Shown here: in pieces, positions 1 to 11,530 of the stretch | Layout of the letters: the number at the start of each line of letters is the position of its first letter | Position numbering within the stretch: position 1 is the first letter of the stretch | NCBI GenBank assembly: GCA_964036315.1 | Contig: OZ038510.1 | Location: 87,030,164-87,094,163 of the forward strand | DNA length: 64,000 nt | Origin: Acanthosepion esculentum | Taxonomy: Eukaryota > Mollusca > Cephalopoda > Sepiida > Sepiidae | Direction of reading: 5' to 3' | Program-made: the position numbers and the translations under genes | Notes under the pieces: model-generated | What the model saw: the letters and a program-made list of their open reading frames with translations, nothing else | Told to the model about the DNA's origin: nothing | Databases searched by the model: none

Positions 1-1639
1 GGGGGACCGTCTGCTTGGATTTTCTAGGACTGTCTCCTGGGTGGGGGATCGTCTGCGTGGGACTTTCTGGGACTTGGGGTCGTCTGCGTGGGACATTCTG
101 GCACTGTCTCCTGGGTGGGGGACCGTCTGCTTGGATTTTCTAGGACTGTCTCCTGGGTGGGGGATCTTCTGCGTGGGACTTTCTGGGACTGGGTGTCGTC
201 TGCGTGGGACTTTCTTGGACTGGGCGTCGTCTGCGTGGGACTTTCTGGGACTGGAGGTCGTCTGCGTGGGACTTTCTGGGACTGGGGGTCGTCTGCGTGG
301 GTACTTTCTGGGACTGGGGGTCGTCTGCATGGGACTTCCTGGGACTGTCTCCTGGGAGGGTGGTCGAATTTTTGGGACTTTTTTGGACTGTCTCCTGGGT
401 GGGGGTTCGTATGCGTGGGATTTTCTGGGACTGGGGGTCGTCTGCGTGGGACTTTCTGGGACTGGGAATCGTCTGCTTGGGACTACCTGGGACTGTCTCC
501 TGGGTGGGGGGTCGTCTGTTTGGGACTTTCTGGGAATGTCTACTGTGTGGGGGGTCGTCTGCGTGGGAATTTCTGGGACTGGGGGTCGTCTGCGTATGTA
601 CTTTCTGGGACTGGGGTCGTCTGCGTGGGTCATTCTGGGACTGTCTCCTGGGTGGGGGGTCGTCTGCGTGGGACTTTCTGGGACTGGGGGTCGTCTGCGT
701 GGGTACTTTCTGGGACTGTGGTCGTCTTCGTGGGACTTCCTGGGTCTGTTTCCTTGGAGGGGAGTCGACTGTTTGGGACTTTCTGGGACTGACTCCTGGG
801 TGTGGGGTCGTCTGCGTGGGACATTCTGGGACTGTCTCCTGGGTGGGGGCTCGTCTGCGTGGGACTTTCTGGGACTGGGGGTCGTCTGCGTGGGTACTTT
901 CTGGGACTGTGGTCGTCTTCGTGGGACTTCCTGTGACTGTTTCCTTGGAGGGGGGTCGACTGTTTTGGACTTTCTGGGACTGTCTCCTGGGTGGGGGGTC
1001 GTCTGAGTGGGACTTTCTGGGACTGGGGGTCGTCTGCGTGGGACTTTCTGGGACTGGGGGTCGTCTGCGTGGGTACTTTCTGGGACTGGGGTCGTCTGCG
1101 TGGGACTTCCTTGGACTGTCTCCTGGGTGTGGGGTCGTCTGCGTGGGACTTTCTGGGACTGTCTCCAGGGTGGGGGGTCGTCTTCGTGGGACTTTCTGGG
1201 ACTCGTGCTCGTCTGCGTGGGACTTTCTGGGTCTTGGGGTCGTCTGCGTGTGACATTCTGTCACTGTCTCCTGGGTGGGGGGTCGTCTACTTGGGATTTT
1301 TCTGGGACTGTCTCCTGGGTGGGGGATCGTCTGCGTGGGACTTTCTGGGACTGGGGGTCGTCTGCGTGGGACTTTCTTGGACTGGGGGTCGTCTGCGTGG
1401 GACATTCTGGGACTGGAGGTCGTCTGCGTGGGACTTTCTGGGTCTTGGGGTCGTCTGCGTGTGACATTCTGTCACTGTCTCCTGGGTGGGGGGTCGTCTA
1501 CTTGGGATTTTTCTGGGACTGTCTCCTGGGTGGGGGATCGTCTGCGTGGGACTTTCTGGGACTGGGGGTCGTCTGCGTGGGACTTTCTTGGACTGGGGGT
1601 CGTCTGCGTGGGACATTCTGGGACTGGAGGTCGTCAGCG

Positions 1640-4600
1640 TGGGACTTCCTGGGACTGTCTCCTGGGAGGGGGGTCGACTGTTTGGGACTTTCTGGGGCTG
1701 TCTCCTGGGTGGTGGGTCGTCTGCGTGGGACTTTCTCTGACGGGTGTTCGTCTGCGTAGGATTTCTGGGACTAGGGGTCGTCTGCGTAGGACTACATGGG
1801 ACTGTCTCCTTGGAGGGGGGTCGTCTGCGTGGGACTTTCTTGGACTGGAGGTCGTATGCGTGGGACTTTCTGGGACTGGAGTTCGTCTGCGTGGGACTTT
1901 CTGGGACTGGGGGTCGTCTGCGTGGGACTTGCTGTGACTGTCTCCTGGGAGGGGGGGTCGACTGTTTGGGACTTTCTGGGGCTGTCTCCTGGGTGGTGGG
2001 TCGTCTGCGTGGGACTTTCTGGGACTGGGGGTCGTCGGCGTGGGTACTTTCTGGGACTGGGGTTCGTCTGCGTGGGACTTTCTGGGACTGTCTCCTGGGA
2101 GGGGGGTCGTCTGTTTGGGACTTTCTGGTATTGTCTCCTGGGTGGGGGTCGTCTGCGTGGGACTTTCTGGGACTGGGGTTCGTCTGTTTGGGACATTCTG
2201 GGACTGTCTAGTGTGTGGGGGGTCGTCTGCGTGGGACTTTCTTGGACTGGGGGTCGTCTGCGTGAGACTTTCTTGGACTGGAGGTCGTATGCGTGGGACT
2301 TTCTGGGACTGGGGGTCGTCTGCGTGGGACTTCCTGGGACAGTCTCCTGGGAGGGGGGTCGACAGTTTGGGACTTTCTGGGACTGTCTCCTGGGTGGGAT
2401 GTCGTCTGCGTGGGACATTCTGGGTCTGTCTCCTGGATGGGGTGTCGTCTGCGTTGGACTTTCTGGGACTTGGGGTCGTCAGCGTGGGACATTCTGGCAC
2501 TCTCTCCTGGGTGGGGGGTCGTCTGCTTGGGACTTTCTGGGACTGTCTCCTGGGTGGTGGATCGTCTGCGTGGGACTTTCTGGGACTGGGGGTCGTCTGC
2601 GTGGGACTTTCTTGGACTGGGCGTGGTCTGCGTGGGACTTTCTGGGACTGGAGGTCGTCTGCGTGGGACTTTCTGGGACTGGGGGTCGTCTGCGTGGGTA
2701 CTTTCTGGGACTGGGGGTCGTCTGCATGGGACTTCCTGGGACTGTCTCCTGGGAGGGCGGTCGACTGTTTGGGATTTTCTGGGACTGTCTCCTGGGTGGG
2801 GGGTCGTATGCGTGGGACTTTCTGGGACTGGGAATCGTCTGCTTGGGACTACCTGGGACTGTCTCATTGGTGGGGGGTCGTCTGTTTGGGACTTTCTGGG
2901 ACTGTCTACTGTGTTGGGGGTCGTCTGCGTGGGAATTTCTGGGACTGGGGGTCGTCTGCGTATGTACTTTCTGTGACTGGGGGTCTTCTGCGTGGGACTT
3001 TCTGGGACTGTCTCCTGGGAGGGGGGGGCGTCTGTTTGGGAATTTCTGGGACTGTCTCCTGGGTGGGGGGTCGTCTGCGTGGGACTTTCTGGGACTGTCT
3101 CCTGGGTGGGGGTAATCTGCGTGGGACTTTCTGGGACTGGGTCTCGTCTGTTTGGGACTTTCTGGGACTGTCTACTGTGTGGGGGGTCGTCTGCGTGGGA
3201 CTTTCTGGGACTGGGTGTCGTCTGCCCGGGAATTTCTTGGACTGGGGGTCGTATGCGTGGGACTTGCTGGGACTGGAGGTCGTCTGCGTGAGACTTTCTG
3301 GGACTGGGTTCGTCTGCGTGGGACTTTCTGGGACTGTCTCCTGGGTGGGGGATCGTCTGCGTGGGACTTTCTGGGACTGGGGTTCGTCTGCGTTGGACTT
3401 TCTTGGACTGGGGGTCGTCTGCGTGGGACTTTCTGGGACTGGGGGTCGTCTGCGTGGGACTTTCTGGGACTGGGGGTCGTCTGCGTGGGTACTTTCTGGG
3501 ACTGGGGGTCGTCTGCATGGGACTGTCTCCTGGGAGGGGGGTCGACTCTTTGGGACTTTCTGGGACTGTCTCCTGGGTGGGGGGTCCTATGCGTGGGACT
3601 TTATGGGACTGGGACTCGTCTGCTTGGGACTACCTGGGACTGTCTCCTTGGTGGGGGTCGTCTGTTTGGGACTTTCTGGGACTGTCTACTCTGTGGGTCG
3701 TCGTCTGCGTGGGAATTTCTGAGACTGGGGGTCGTCTGCGTGGGACTTTCTGGGACTGTCTCCTGGGTGGGGGGTCGTCTGCGTTGGACTTTCTGGGACT
3801 GTCTCCTGGGTGGGGGTCGTCTGCGTGGGACTTTCTGGGACTGGGGGTCGTCTGTTTGGGACTTTCTGGGACTGTCTAATGTGTGGGGCTTCGCCTTCGT
3901 GGGACTTTCTGGGACTGGGATCGTCTGCGTGGGACTTTCTTTGACTGGGCGTCGTATGCGTGGGACTTTCGGGGACTGGAGGTCGTCGGCGTGAGACTTT
4001 CTGGGACTGGGGGTCGTCTGCGTGGGACTTCCTGGGACTGTCTCCTGGGAGGGGCTCGAATGTTTGGGACTTTCTGGGACTGTCTCCTGGGTGGGGGGTC
4101 TTCTGCGTGGGACATTCTGGGTCTGTCTCCTGGGTGGGGGATCGTCTGCGTGGGATTTTCTGGGAGTGGGGGTCGTCTGCGTGGGACTTTCTTGGACTGG
4201 GGGTCGTCTGCGTGGGACATTCTGGGACTGGAGGTCGTCTGCGTGGGACTTTCTGGGACTGGGGATCGTCTGCGTGGGTACTTTCTGGGACTGGGGGTCG
4301 TCTTTGTGGGACTTCCTGGGACTGTCTCCTGGGAGGGGGGTCGACTGTTTGGGACTTTCTGGGAGTGTCTCCTGGGTGGGGGGTCGTCTGCGTGGGACTT
4401 TCTCTGACGGGTGTTCGTCTGCGTGGGATTTCTGGGACTAGGCGTCGTCTGCGTGGGACTACATGGGACTGTCTCCTTGGAGGGGGGTCGTCTGCGTGGG
4501 ACTTTCTTGGACTGGGGGTCGTATGCGTGGGACTTTCTGGGACTGGAGTTCGTCTGCGTGGGACTTTCTGGGACTGGGTGTCGTCTGCGTGGGACTTCCT

Positions 4601-7600
4601 GGGACTGTCTCCTGGGAGGGGGTCGACTGTTTGGGACTTTCTGGGGCTGTCTCCTGGGTGGTGGGTCGTCTGCGTGGGACTTTCTGGGACTGGGTGTCGT
4701 CGGCGTGGGTACTTTCTGGGACTGGGGTTCGTCTGCGTGGGACTTTCTGGGACTGTCTCCTGGGAGGGGGGTCGTCTGTTTGGGACTTTCTGGTATTGTC
4801 TCCTGGGTGGGGGTCGTCTGCGTGGGACTTTCTGGGACTGGGGTTCGTCTGTTTGGGACATTCTGGGACTGTCTAGTGTGTGGGGGGTCGTCTGCGTGGG
4901 ACTTTCTTGGACTGGGGGTCGTCTGCGTGAGACTTTCTTGGACTGGAGGTCGTATGCGTGGGACTTTCTGGGACTGGGGGTCGTCTGCGTGGGACTTCCT
5001 GGGACAGTCTCCTGGGAGGGGGGTCGACAGTTTGGGACTTTCTGGGACTGTCTCCTGGGTGGGATGTCGTCTGCGTGGGACATTCTGGGTCTGTCTCCTG
5101 GATGGGGTGTCGTCTGCGTTGGACTTTCTGGGACTTGGGGTCGTCAGCGTGGGACATTCTGGCACTCTCTCCTGGGTGGGGGGTCGTCTGCTTGGGACTT
5201 TCTGGGACTGTCTCCTGGGTGGTGGATCGTCTGCGTGGGACTTTCTGGGACTGGGGGTCGTCTGCGTGGGACTTTCTTGGACTGGGCGTGGTCTGCGTGG
5301 GACTTTCTGGGACTGGAGGTCGTCTGCGTGGGACTTTCTGGGACTGGGGGTCGTCTGCGTGGGTACTTTCTGGGACTGGGGGTCGTCTGCATGGGACTTC
5401 CTGGGACTGTCTCCTGGGAGGGCGGTCGACTGTTTGGGATTTTCTGGGACTGTCTCCTGGGTGGGGGGTCGTATGCGTGGGACTTTCTGGGACTGGGAAT
5501 CGTCTGCTTGGGACTACCTGGGACTGTCTCCTTGGTGGGGGGTCGTCTGTTTGGGACTTTCTGGGACTGTCTACTATGTTGGGGGGTCGTCTGCGTGGGA
5601 ATTTCTGGGACTGGGGGTCGTCTGCGTATGTACTTTCTGTGACTGGGGGTCTTCTGCGTGGGACTTTCTGGGACTGTCTCCTGGGGGGGGGCGTCTGTTT
5701 GGGAATTTCTGGGACTGTCTCCTGGGTGGGGGGTCGTCTGCGTGGGACTTTCTGGGACTGTCTCCTGGGTGGGGGTAATCTGCGTGGGACTTTCTGGGAC
5801 TGGGTCTCGTCTGTTTGGGACTTTCTGGGACTGTCTACTGTGTGGGGGGTCGTCTGCGTGGGACTTTCTGGGACTGGGTGTCGTCTGCCCGGGAATTTCT
5901 TGGACTGGGGGTCGTATGCGTGGGACTTGCTGGGACTGGAGGTCGTCTGCGTGAGACTTTCTGGGACTGGGTTCGTCTGCGTGGGACTTTCTGGGACTGT
6001 CTCCTGGGTGGGGGATCGTCTGCGTGGGACTTTCTGGGACTGGGGTTCGTCTGCGTTGGACTTTCTTGGACTGGGGGTCGTCTGCGTGGGACTTTCTGGG
6101 ACTGGGGGTCGTCTGCGTGGGACTTTCTGGGACTGGGGGTCGTCTGCGTGGGTACTTTCTGGGACTGGGGGTCGTCTGCATGGGACTGTCTCCTGGGAGG
6201 GGGGTCGACTCTTTGGGACTTTCTGGGACTGTCTCCTGGGTGGGGGGTCCTATGCGTGGGACTTTATGGGACTGGGACTCGTCTGCTTGGGACTACCTGG
6301 GACTGTCTCCTTGGTGGGGGTCGTCTGTTTGGGACTTTCTGGGACTGTCTACTCTGTGGGTCGTCGTCTGCGTGGGAATTTCTGAGACTGGGGGTCGTCT
6401 GCGTGGGACTTTCTGGGACTGTCTCCTGGGTGGGGGGTCGTCTGCGTTGGACTTTCTGGGACTGTCTCCTGGGTGGGGGTCGTCTGCGTGGGACTTTCTG
6501 GGACTGGGGGTCGTCTGTTTGGGACTTTCTGGGACTGTCTAATGTGTGGGGCTTCGCCTTCGTGGGACTTTCTGGGACTGGGATCGTCTGCGTGGGACTT
6601 TCTTTGACTGGGCGTCGTATGCGTGGGACTTTCGGGGACTGGAGGTCGTCGGCGTGAGACTTTCTGGGACTGGGGGTCGTCTGCGTGGGACTTCCTGGGA
6701 CTGTCTCCTGGGAGGGGCTCGAATGTTTGGGACTTTCTGGGACTGTCTCCTGGGTGGGGGGTCTTCTGCGTGGGACATTCTGGGTCTGTCTCCTGGGTGG
6801 GGGATCGTCTGCGTGGGATTTTCTGGGAGTGGGGGTCGTCTGCGTGGGACTTTCTTGGACTGGGGGTCGTCTGCGTGGGACATTCTGGGACTGGAGGTCG
6901 TCTGCGTGGGACTTTCTGGGACTGGGGATCGTCTGCGTGGGTACTTTCTGGGACTGGGGGTCGTCTTTGTGGGACTTCCTGGGACTGTCTCCTGGGAGGG
7001 GGGTCGACTGTTTGGGACTTTCTGGGAGTGTCTCCTGGGTGGGGGGTCGTCTGCGTGGGACTTTCTCTGACGGGTGTTCGTCTGCGTGGGATTTCTGGGA
7101 CTAGGCGTCGTCTGCGTGGGACTACATGGGACTGTCTCCTTGGAGGGGGGTCGTCTGCGTGGGACTTTCTTGGACTGGGGGTCGTATGCGTGGGACTTTC
7201 TGGGACTGGAGTTCGTCTGCGTGGGACTTTCTGGGACTGGGTGTCGTCTGCGTGGGACTTCCTGGGACTGTCTCCTGGGAGGGGGTCGACTGTTTGGGAC
7301 TTTCTGGGGCTGTCTCCTGGGTGGTGGGTCGTCTGCGTGGGACTTTCTGGGACTGGGTGTCGTCGGCGTGGGTACTTTCTGGGACTGGGGTTCGTCTGCG
7401 TGGGACTTTCTGGAACTGTCTCCTGGGAGGGGGGTCGTCTGTTTGGGACTTTCTGGTATTGTCTCCTGGGTAGGGGTCGTCTGCGTGGGACTTTCTGGGA
7501 CTGGGGGTAGTCTTTTTGGGACATTCTGGGACAGTCTAGTGTGTGGGGGGTCGTCTGCGTGGGACTTTCTGGGACTGGGGGTCGTCTGCGTGGGACTTTC

Positions 7601-7820
7601 TTGGACTGTAGGTCGTATGCGTGGGACTTTCTGGGACTGGGGGTCGTCTGCGTGGGACTTCCTGAGACAGTCTCCTGGGAGGGGGGTCGACTGTTTGGGA
7701 CTTTCTGGGACTGTCTCCTGGGTGGGATGTCGTCTGCGTGGGACATTCTGGGTCTGTCTCCTGGATGGGGGGTCGTCTGCGTTGGACTTTCTGGGACTTG
7801 GGGTCGTCAGCGTGGGACAT
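1640..7820. repeat. 2.66-kb higher-order repeat, two full copies and a partial third
   Basis: Monomer order and private variants recur at an offset of 2663-2667 bp. The unusual TCTCTGACGGGTGTTCG stretch lies near 1733, 4400 and 7063. Long stretches are identical across copies, for example 3152-3994 against 5815-6657. Approximate copies are 1640-4306, 4307-6969 and 6970-7820. The third copy stops at about 7820, where the sequence jumps back to the phase seen near 6603 (TTTGACTGG followed by GTCGTATGCG). The offset drifts by a few bases because of small G-run indels. The outer limits are approximate because flanking monomers belong to the same family. Confidence 0.85.
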
Positions 7821-8759
7821 TCTTTGACTGGGGGTCGTATGCGTGGGACTTTCGGGGACTGGAGGTCGTCGGCGTGAGACTTTCTGGGACTGGGGGTCGT
7901 CTGCGTGGGACTTCCTGGGACTGTCTCCTGGGTGGGGGGTCTTCTGCGTGGGACATTCTGGGTCTGTCTCCTGGGTGGGGGGTCGTCTGCGTGGGACTTT
8001 CTGGGACTTTCTGGGACTGGATGTCGTCTGTGTGGGACTTTCTGGGACTGGGGGTCGTCTGCGTATGTACTTTCTGGGACTGGGGTCGTCTGCGTAGGAC
8101 TTTCTCGGACTGTCTCCTGGGAGGGGGTTGTCTGTTTGGGACTTTCTGGGACTGTCTCCTGGGTGGGGTGTCGTCTGCGTGGGACTTTCTGGGACTGGCG
8201 ATCGTCTGCGTGGGACTTTCTGGGACTGTCTCCTGGGTGGGGTGTCGTCTGCGTGGGACTTTCTGGGACTGGCGATCGTCTGCGTGGGACTTTCTGGGAC
8301 TGTCTCCTGGGTGGGGGGTCGTCTGCGTGGGACTTTCTGGGACCGTCTCCTGGGTGGGGGTCGTCTGTTTGGGACATTCTGGGATTGTCTACTGTGTGGG
8401 GGGTCGTCTGCGTGGGACTTTCTGGGACTGGGGGTCGTCTGCGTGGGACTTTCTGGGACTGGAGGTCGTCTGCGTGAGACTTTCTAAGACTGTCTCCTGT
8501 GTGGGGGGTCGTCTGCGTGGGACTTTCTGGGACTGTCTCCTGGGTGGGGGTCGTCTGCGTGGGACTTTCTGGGAAAGGGGGTCGTCTTCGTGAGAGTTTC
8601 TGGGACTGTCTCCTGGGTGGGGGCTCGTCTGCGTGGGACTTTCTGGGACTAGGGGTCGTCTGCGTGCGAAATTTCTGTGACTGGGGGTCGTCTGCGCGGT
8701 ACTTTCTGGGACTGGGGTTCGTCTGCGTGGGACTTTCTGGGACTGTCTCCAGGGTGTGG

Positions 8760-11530
8760 GGTCGTCTTCGTGGGACTTTCTTGGACTGGGGGTCGTCTGC
8801 ATGGGACTTTCTGGGTCTTGGGGTCGTCTGCGTTGGACATTCTGGCACTGTCTCCTGGGTGGGGGGGTCGTCTGGTTGGGATTTTTCTGGGACTGTTTCC
8901 TGGGTGGGGGATCGTCTGCGTGGGACTTTCTTGGACTGGGGGTCGTCTGCGTGGGACTTTCTAGGACTGGGGGTCGTCTGCGTGGGACTTTCTGGGACTG
9001 GAGGTCGTCTGCGTGGGACTCTCTGGGACTGGGGGTCGTCTGCGTGGGTACTTTCTGGGACTGGGGGTCGTCTGCGTGGGACTTCCTGGGACTGTCTCCT
9101 GGGAGGGGGGTCGACTGTTTTGGATTTTCTTGGACTGTCTCCTGGGTGGGGGATCGTCTGCGTGGGACTTTCTGGGACTGGGGTTCGTCTGCGTGGGACT
9201 TTCTTGGACTGTCTCCTGGGTGGGGTTCGTCTGCGTGGAACTTTCTTGGACTGGGTTCGTCTGCGAGGGACATTCTGGGACTGGAGGTCGTCTGCGTGGG
9301 ACTTTCTGGGACTGGGGTCGTCTGCGTGGGACTTCCAGGGACTGTCTCCTGGGAGTGGGGTCGACTGTTTGGGACTTTCTGGGACTGACTCCTGGGTGGG
9401 GGGTCGTCTGCGTGGGACATTCTGGGACTGTCTCCTGGGTGGGGGGTCGTCTGCGTGGGACATTCTGGGACTGGGGGTCGTCTGCGTGGTTACTTTCTGG
9501 GACTGTGGTCGTCTTCGTGTGACTTCCTGGGACTGTTTTCTTGGAGGGGAATCGACTGTTTGGGACTTTCTGGGACTGACTCCTGGGTGTGGGGTCGTCT
9601 GCGTGGGACATTCTGGGACTGTCTCCTGGGTGGGGGCTCGTCTGCGCGGGACTTTCTGGGACTGGGGGTCGTCTGCGTGCGTACTTTCTGGGACTGTGGT
9701 CGTCTTCGTGGGACTTCCTCGGACTGTTTCCTTGAAGGGGGGTCTACTGTTTTGGACTTTCTGGGACTGTCTCCTGGGTGGGGGGTCGTCTGAGTGGGAC
9801 TTTCTGGGACTGGGGGTCGACTGCGTGGGACTTTCTGGGACTGGGGGTCGTCTGCGTGGGTACTTTCTGGGACTGGGGGTCGTCTGCGTGGGACTTCCTG
9901 GGACTGTCTCCTGGGAGGGGGTTCGACTGTTTGGGACTTTCTGGGACTGTCTCCTGGGTGGGGGTCGTCTGCGTGGGACTTTCTGGGACTGGGGGTCGTC
10001 TGCGTGGGACTTTCTTGGACTGTCTCCTGGGTGTGGGGTCGTCTGCGTGGGACTTTCTGGGACTGTCTCCAGGGTGGAGGGTCGTCTTCGTGGGACTTTC
10101 TGGGACTGGGGCTCGTCTGCGTGGGACTTTCTGTGTCTTGGGGTCGTCTGCGTGTGACATTCTGTCACTGTCTCCTGGGTGGAGGGTCGTCTACTTGGGA
10201 TTTTTCTGGGACTGTCTCCTGGGTGGGGGATCGTCTGCGTGGGACTTTCTGGGACTTGGGGTCGTCTGCGTGGGACTTTCTTGGACTGGGGGTCGTCTGC
10301 GTGGGATTTTCTCTGACGGGTGTTCGTCTGCGTGGGATTTCTGGGACTAGGGGTCGTCTGCGTGGGACTACATGGGACTGTCTCCTTGGAGGGGGGTCGT
10401 CTGCGTGGGACATTCTTGGACTGGGGGTCGTATGCGTGGGACTTTCTGGGACTGGAGTTCGTCTGCGTGGGACTTTCTGGGACTGGGGGTCGTCTGCGTG
10501 GGACTTCCTGGGACTGTCTCCTGGGAGGGGGGTCGACTGTTTGGGACTTTCTGGGGCTGTCTCCTGGGTGGTGGTTCGTCTGCGTGGGACTTTCTTGGTC
10601 TTGGGGTCGTCTGCGTTGGACATTCTGGCACTGTCTCCTGGGTGGGGGGGTCGTCTGTTTGGGATTTTTCTGGGACTGTTTCCTGGGTGGGGGATCGTCT
10701 GCGTGGGACTTTCTTGGACTGGGGGTCGTCTGCGTGGAACTTTCTTGGACTGGGGGTCGTCTGCGTGGGAGTTTCTGGGACTGGAGGTCGTCTGCGTGGG
10801 ACTCTCTGGGACTGGGGGTCGTCTGCGTGGGTACTTTCTGGGACTGGGGGTCGTCTGCGTGGGACTTCCTGGGACTGTCTCCTGGGAGGGGGGTCGACTG
10901 TTTTGGATTTTCTTGGACTGTCTCCTGGGTGGGGGGTCGTCTGCGTGGGACTTTCTGGGACTGGGGTTAGTCTGCGTGGGACTTTCTTGGACTGTCTCCT
11001 GGGTGGGGGGTCGTCTGCGTGGAACTTTCTTGGACTGGGTTCGTCTGCGAGGGACATTCTGGGACTGGAGGTCGTCTGCGTGGGACTTTCTGGGACTGGG
11101 GTCGTCTGCGTGGGACTTCCAGGGACTGTCTCCTGGGAGTGAGGTCGACTGTTTGGGACTTTCTGGGACTGACTCCTGGGTGGGTAGTCGTCTGCGTGGG
11201 ACATTCTGGGACTGTCTCCTGGGTGGGGGGTCGTTTGCGTGGGACTTTCTGGGACTGGGGGTCGTCTGCGTGGGTACTTTCTGGGACTGTGGTCGTCTTC
11301 GTGTGACTTCCTGGGACTGTTTCCTTGGAGGGGGGTCGAGTGTTTGGGACTTTCTGGGACTGACTCCTGGGTGTGGGGTCGTCTGCGTGGGACATTCTGG
11401 GACTGTCTCCTGGGTGGGGGCTCGTCTGCGCGGGACTTTCTGGGACTGGGGGTCGTCTGCGTGGGTACTTTCTGGGACTGTGGTCGTCTTCGTGGGACTT
11501 CCTCGGACTGTTTCCTTGAAGGGGGGTCGT
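8760..11530. repeat. About 1.78-kb higher-order repeat
   Basis: A run with GACATTCTGGCAC followed by a long G-run and GGGATTTTTCTGGG occurs at 8838 and again at 10621 (offset 1783). The downstream variant GCTCGTCTGCGCGGG recurs near 9636 and 11421 (offset about 1785). Monomer order between about 8800-9750 and 10590-11530 is largely the same. The block between them carries different monomers, so this looks like one full period plus part of a second. Copies differ by scattered substitutions and look older than the 2.66-kb repeat. Confidence 0.7.
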
